A program made the position numbers and the translations under genes. From positions 683,501 through 747,500 of the forward strand of contig CANUEZ040000168.1 in the NCBI GenBank assembly GCA_948099385.1: a stretch of 64,000 nt of DNA, written 5' to 3'. Positions 59,190-64,000 of the stretch are shown piece by piece. Position 1 is the stretch's first letter; each line of letters starts with the position of its first letter. The stretch is from Fasciola hepatica. Its lineage: Eukaryota > Platyhelminthes > Trematoda > Plagiorchiida > Fasciolidae. Under the pieces are notes generated by a model. It ran no database searches, had not been told where the DNA came from, and saw only the letters and a list, made by a program, of their open reading frames with translations.

Positions 59190-59450
59190 AATACATGCTT
59201 TCGCATGAGTGCAGTCGAAGGGGTACATACCCCATAGCTACAAATGCCCACTGCACTCTTAGGAATAACCGGCAACCAGACCTTGAGACTTGAACTAGAG
59301 AGCCGCATAAGGTCCCAGTAGGTCAAATGTGGTAACGAGCAGGACATCAGTGGATTACTGTTTGCCACCGGCGATGACGGCGATTCGAACGTCGGACCTC
59401 CGAGAACCCAATCAAACAGTCTAAACCATCTGACCACCACCGATACACAG
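59190..59450 (-). repeat. SINE family A, tRNA-derived
   Basis: Minus strand: a head ending in GACGTTCGAATCGCC as B box, then TTTGCCACC-like, CTCGTTACCACATTTGACCT, CCTTATGCGGCTCTCTAG and the tail ACTGCACTCATGCGAAAGCA. Same orientation as the copy at 54.7 kb and in the same order of blocks. Confidence 0.7.
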
Positions 59451-60209
59451 TCGTCTACTAACCTCTCCTTAAACCTGCAGCGCTTTATCGCCTCCGTAGA
59501 CGAGCACTGATTTATGTTTCGTTTGCGGGCACCTTAGCGATTCCGGTCGCTCGATGTTTTCCTGCCGAGTAGGCATCGGAGTTCTCTGTCAAATTACGGA
59601 AGGCTACGTGCACGGGAGCTGCCGTTGGAATGGGGCGGGTCGTTCGGCCTGTTAATAGATCCCATCGCCCATTTAGCCCCAGGCTGCTTTCACATAGTCG
59701 GGATAATTACACTTCCATGTCAGTCAGCACTGCCTCTGATATCCTCGAAAGGTACGCCCCAGATGTTTGGTCCGCATTGTGGTTTGAATGATATTTGGGC
59801 GCCAAGTCTCCACTGTATTGTCGGCATCGCATGACCGGTAGTGGTCAGTCGGTCATCACGATGGGTTTCTGACCCCGGGCTGGTTCTCCAATGGGCATCA
59901 TTTAGCTGACGGTGACCCCCGTCCTGAAACGTTGTACTACTATTATATAATAAAAGGGAGTCGATTGAAATTAAAAAAAATTAAGAATTGAAGTTCGAAA
60001 TTTCACAGTTGGTTAATGAATACAAAGACGGCACTCATCTTGTTTTTCGACTACGCTACGATCTAGTTGAATGTCCCCTTCATATACTTTGGAACAGCTA
60101 ATTTTCTCATAACTCCGTTACTCGAGGTCGATATAAACTGCTTCCATATACAAGACTGATGACTAATGTATTTTGAAATCTCTGGTTACCTCTAACAAAG
60201 ACTAGCATT
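59451..60209. other. Unassigned, somewhat GC-richer DNA
   Basis: No gene seen. At 59,906-59,935 CTGACGG, a short ACGG/CCGT stem and GAAACGTT stand in hammerhead order, but stem I is missing and the first core box is changed. Confidence 0.4.
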
Positions 60210-60430
60210 TTTCGTGCTGCATGCCTGCTTATGAGTGCAGCGGAACGAGTATACCTCGTAGTCTTAAAGCCTCGCTGTGCTACTAAGGATAACCGGACCG
60301 TCGGAATTGGAAGTGTCACAGAACCACGTAAGATTCCAATGGGTCAGGCGTGGTGACTGTTGTGTCGGTGGGCAAACCTCTGGGTTATCCCCGCCCAGTG
60401 ATTCCTCGATCGTTCAACCCCCACCGGAAA
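60210..60430 (-). repeat. SINE family A, worn
   Basis: Minus strand blocks CACCACGCCTGACCCATTGG, CTTACGTGGTTCTGTGACAC and CGCTGCACTCATAAGCAGGC follow the family order. The head is barely recognisable. Confidence 0.55.
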
Positions 60431-60789
60431 AGTAACTACGGACAGGTGCGGAAACCATATTCAATTGTAACCAAAAATGAACACTTCACACAGCATGAGG
60501 CAAGGAATGCATGGACACATGTGGCGTCGTGCGTAGATGTGATTAGTTAAGTCGAATCACAATATGTCAGAAGCCTGATTGGCTGGCGCGTTCGTCTGAA
60601 AGGTAGGCAGTAGGTTGTCCGTCAGTGGTCTATGTGAACAGTGACACGTGATAGACTGACTGGTTCACGGACAGACGCGTCACAGCTGCACTGCTATGTC
60701 GGATATGCGGACCTCGTCATCGGTTAGTGTTCACAAAGCACCCTGTCCGTGGATTGGAAGAATGCGGACTATAACCCTGAAGATGACGT

Positions 60790-60900
60790 GTTTTCAGGGA
60801 GATTTGCGACTCCCTGACGGTGACCAGCGGTGGCGAAATTCGAACCTCGTATATCCCAGGTGATAAAACTTGTACCACCGAACCACCATGGATGCATATG
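60790..60900 (-). repeat. SINE head, family A type
   Basis: The minus strand has an A-box-like TGGTTCGGTGG and a B box GAGGTTCGAATTTC, then CGCCACCGCTGGTCACC. The family body is not clear beyond this. Confidence 0.5.
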
Positions 60901-60966
60901 AAGATACCCAGGGGACACGGTTTGGATAGCAAGCTCGCTTTCAGTACATCGCAATCACGTTACCAA

Positions 60967-61431
60967 TTATTCAAATATGTTATGACAAGTTAGGTGATTT
61001 GACCGAGCTGCGCAAAACCACTTCGCTAGTGGATGGCTTAATGGCCCCAGTGCCCAGTCGTTCGAGGTGCTCGCGAATGCGTTTAGGCCAGCGCCTAGCT
61101 GTGAGGGAAATATACATTGTCCCGTAGGAAAAATTGAACGATTATGCACAAAACCAGACTGCAGAGTCGAGTACTTTCCCCTCCAACCGTAAAAGCACTG
61201 CTGGCCCCGATTACAACAAAATCCGGACCTTGGCTGCGCAAAACATTCCACTGATGACTCCTGACTGTCTTCTATGCACAATCCCTGCCAGCGTGTGGTC
61301 CTAAATGTCAAAGAGATGCATACTGGCTTTCTTCCCACCCTAAAATTCCTTGGGATTTCAACCTCCATCTGCATCACCTTATCACCTAAGCGATCCGAGC
61401 AGTTGTTTTGGATGAAATTTCTGAGCACCAC
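60967..61431 (-). other. Open frame of 154 codons, unassigned
   Basis: The longest open frame outside the RTE element and its kind. It contains several Cys residues and PRSGFCCNRGQQCFYGWRG, but no domain I recognise, no signal peptide and no membrane segment. It may be a fragment of a transposable element or chance. I see no polyadenylation or splice evidence tying it to a gene. Confidence 0.2.
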
Positions 61432-63544
61432 CCGAGTTATTCTTCACCGGTGTCCCGCATGTACGTTCTTGTTGTTTGAGGTCTGCGATTTGGTTTACGT
61501 CCTTTTGAAGAGCTACACAGTTGTGATATTGAACGTACTATCCATTCCGCGTTGCTTTTCTGTGCACTAATTGGCTGACTGAGCCACCTTTACGACTTAT
61601 CCGGACGTCTAGAGATGATCGTCGTGTTTAACTTAGTTTCTGTTGCGAATCGCAAGGTCGTTTGAGTTGGGTTAAACATTTTATTCTGAAGAATTACACA
61701 TAGATTGTCATCTACGTAGAATTCGTTTGATTGAATCAGCAGGCATTGACAATCTCGAGTTTCGGAAATTCGTTTCACTTTTTGTCCCCAAAATCAGCTT
61801 TTCGATTTCGTTTTGGTTCTGACCAATATTTTCAGGAACTTCATCTCTGCTTGACGTGAGCTTCCTATTCACCACAAATTAAACCTGTTTAGTCCTTCTA
61901 AGAGCCATACCCATAACACCCCGTGTACTTCACAAAGATGTATGCGAGGCGGGTCCGTGTATTAAATTTCGAAAAATCTAACACTCCTTTGTATACAAAT
62001 ATTTCCTATGTTTGTTCTAGGTGTTGCATATATCGGCGTGAGTATGGGAATGATGATAACACTGAAATTAAAAGAGGAGACAAAAGGTACGCCCCACCAA
62101 ATGTAGGTTCACACAAGTTCTTCGCAGTTCATCCTATCCCACTTTCAATTCATCCCCTCATGAACACATTCGTGCAAGTATTCCGATACAGTCAGTGGGA
62201 AATCCACTTTCACTTTTCGCACTCAAAAGCCCACGCCGTGAGCCGGAATGAAACTGATGATTCTTCTATCTGACTATACTTTCTATGTAGCCTGCGAATT
62301 TACTGAAAAACACGGTCGAATCCTCCTCGAAATTCACGATGATTTTTTTCGTATTTCTGCCGTTTGTGTTGGTCTGGTAAGTATGAATTTGACTGACCTG
62401 TAGTCGTTCCGCTTGCAACGGTGCATATAATTTAAGTACAATTCTTCCCCCATGCTTGTCTCGGCATATGTGCCGAACGAAATAATAAGCGGCATATTCA
62501 AATGTGAGTTCCATGAACAATTCCGATCGATGTTAGCGGTGATAATTGGAGAACTATAAGGTCACACAAACTGTCTTTCAGTGGAACCGCCCTGGGAACT
62601 GGGTAGATATCATGTGATCCCGATGAATAAGTCTGACCAGTGATCATGTGAACTGCGGATAGAAAATCAATGGGTTTTTTTCGTTCCAATCGGAATGTCA
62701 GCTGACGAAACGGAGAGGTCACGAGGATGGGTAAGGCAGAGAGAGAAATTCATACATCAACTAAATACTTTCACCCTAAGGTCACGAGAATTGTGTTTGT
62801 ACTTTTCACTCATTGAACAAACGGACCGATAATGGCTAAGATTTATCAATTATTGGGTCAAACTTGCGTTTAGTAGCGCCGAAATGATGGGGACAGTGGG
62901 TGCATACTTGCTTCTCGCATTCTGCTACGGAAGCTCAAGAAACTAAAGAGGAAACGGATTACGATTCGAGTTAAATTCGGAATGACGACGAACGCACTGA
63001 GCTTGTATTGTTCGTATATTTGAAGCCTTCCGACACGGTGAGTCTTGCCAACTAGTCGAACTATGAAACAGGAATTTTGATCAGTGAGTTGCACATGGCT
63101 GCTAAAATAAATCGGTTGTGAACGGCTTCAAAGCGTCATTCATTTACCAGGTTCAGTTCTTTCAACCAAAATCCCCGGGCTGCTGTGATCTAGTTCTCGC
63201 TTTTGCTTTGCAGCATCATCTAATCTACAACAAAACGGATGAAGGCAAAGGAGGAAACTAACGGAAATGTTTAAGCGGAATCCATGAAGACAAAAATGGG
63301 CTCGGACTTAAACATGCCACTGACTGTGGGACCTAACCGTGTCACCTAATGTCTCGAACCATTCGGTGGGCAGTTCTCGTGGACCCCAACTCGGAAGCGT
63401 AAGTCGTCCTACTCGGCCAAATTCACTGGTGCCCAGGTTCTCATACCATGTTGTCATATCATGGACTGACCAACTAGGCCGTTCTAGTTTATAAGAATGA
63501 AGAAAGAAGAGTGATTACGAGATGAAAGCATTTATTCTACTCGA
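61432..63544. other. Unassigned DNA
   Basis: Frames up to 116 codons (61,923-62,273, plus) without recognised motifs. No repeat copy or RNA was identified. Confidence 0.45.
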
Positions 63545-63810
63545 ATCCACTGGGAGCACAAAATTAGTGGTGGTATAAGCATTTGTCACCCCGGAGGTAC
63601 GATTTTCGAACCATAACGTCGCCGGTCTCATTGGTGGTAGACAGCGACCCGTTTTCATAAGCCACATTCAACCCATTGAGGCCCTGTGTCGTCATCCAAC
63701 CAAAGTCTCAGGTTTAGATTGACAGTTATCCCCAAGTGTACAGTGGGTCTTCAAGGATGAGATACGCCAGTTCCATATCATTCATGCGCAAGCATAGGTT
63801 AATGCCCATC
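63545..63810 (+). repeat. SINE family A, tRNA-derived
   Basis: A worn head with B-box-like TTTTCGAACCATAACG is followed by GTCTCATTGGTGGTAGACAG, the TTATCCCCAAGTGTACAGTG block and the tail CATTCATGCGCAAGCATAGG. Same orientation as 2.9 and 25.4 kb. Confidence 0.6.
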
Positions 63811-63924
63811 TACTAGTGGTACAAAAAGTGTGCGAAGCGGAATTACGTTGATGGAAAGTTAATGCGACGCATCAACTTTTCACAGCAATACCCTTTCAAG
63901 GATGACCTTTTATAGCCAACCTAA

Positions 63925-64000
63925 AGACGATGTGCACGCCAAGTGGATTTGCAGTGGTTACGGACAATGGGAGGGTTGAGTTTACGATCGCCCAATACAG
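63925..64000 (+). pseudogene. Possible gypsy integrase fragment, cut by window end
   Basis: One frame reads CTPSGFAVVTDNG (Asp-Asn-Gly at 63,963-63,971) then EFTIAQY, resembling the G-P-x-x-VTDNG-x-FT-x-x-F region around the second catalytic Asp of gypsy integrases. Only about 25 codons are visible, so the call is tentative. Confidence 0.4.

Noticed and set aside
62266..62520. A minus-strand 84-codon frame with a donor-like CAG-GTCAGT inside
   Set aside because: A single possible splice site is weak evidence, and the peptide matches no family I know.
1..64000. CRISPR arrays, operons, ribosome-binding sites or other bacterial features
   Set aside because: No regular direct repeats with spacers and no dense long frames; the content is that of an animal nuclear genome.

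Overview
The window looks like non-genic, repeat-dense DNA from an animal nuclear genome, most likely a flatworm and probably a digenean fluke. This is inferred from the mix of elements: an RTE-clade non-LTR retrotransposon, Penelope-like elements (PLEs) with GIY-YIG endonucleases, Ty3/gypsy relics, and short tRNA-headed SINEs carrying hammerhead-ribozyme sequence, a combination well known from schistosomes and their relatives. I cannot name a species. No host protein-coding gene, rRNA or functional tRNA gene could be supported on either strand. Nearly all open frames are 60-120 codons long, as expected by chance.

Layout: 0-30 kb is mostly unassigned DNA with scattered SINE copies (0.7, 2.9, 7.5, 11.2, 17.1 and 25.4 kb), a gypsy-type LTR fragment (10.7-11.1 kb), copies of an unclassified repeat D (4.6 and 21.3 kb), and a roughly 0.7-kb repeat E present in opposite orientations at 7.8 and 27.9 kb. 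The SINE at 7.5 kb holds the clearest hammerhead ribozyme of the window, at 7622-7666. At 30.4-31.4 kb two PLE 3' ends lie in opposite orientations. At 31.9-37.8 kb an internally deleted gypsy element is present as two almost identical tandem units (period 2873 bp) joined by a recognisable unequal-crossover junction. At 38.4-39.1 kb repeat D occurs again, partly as an inverted pair.

At 39,256-42,493 an almost complete RTE retrotransposon sits between perfect 12-bp target-site duplications. Its single reading frame (endonuclease, reverse transcriptase, C-terminal domain) is interrupted by only two TAG codons, so it appears to be a recent insertion. At 44.6-47.4 kb there is a decayed non-LTR element with a gypsy-type LTR inside it. 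At 50.4-53.7 kb a decayed PLE lies on the minus strand, flanked by related terminal sequences, a (TA)n tract and a 65-bp inverted repeat. From 54.7 kb to the end the window holds a cluster of tRNA-headed SINEs, a minus-strand CR1/L2-like LINE relic (57.9-59.0 kb) and, at the last bases, a probable gypsy integrase fragment cut by the window edge.

There is no gene network to describe. The biology here is retroelement insertion, decay and recombination, plus self-cleaving RNA motifs carried by the SINEs. Homology calls were made by reading translations and comparing repeats by eye; no database search was run.
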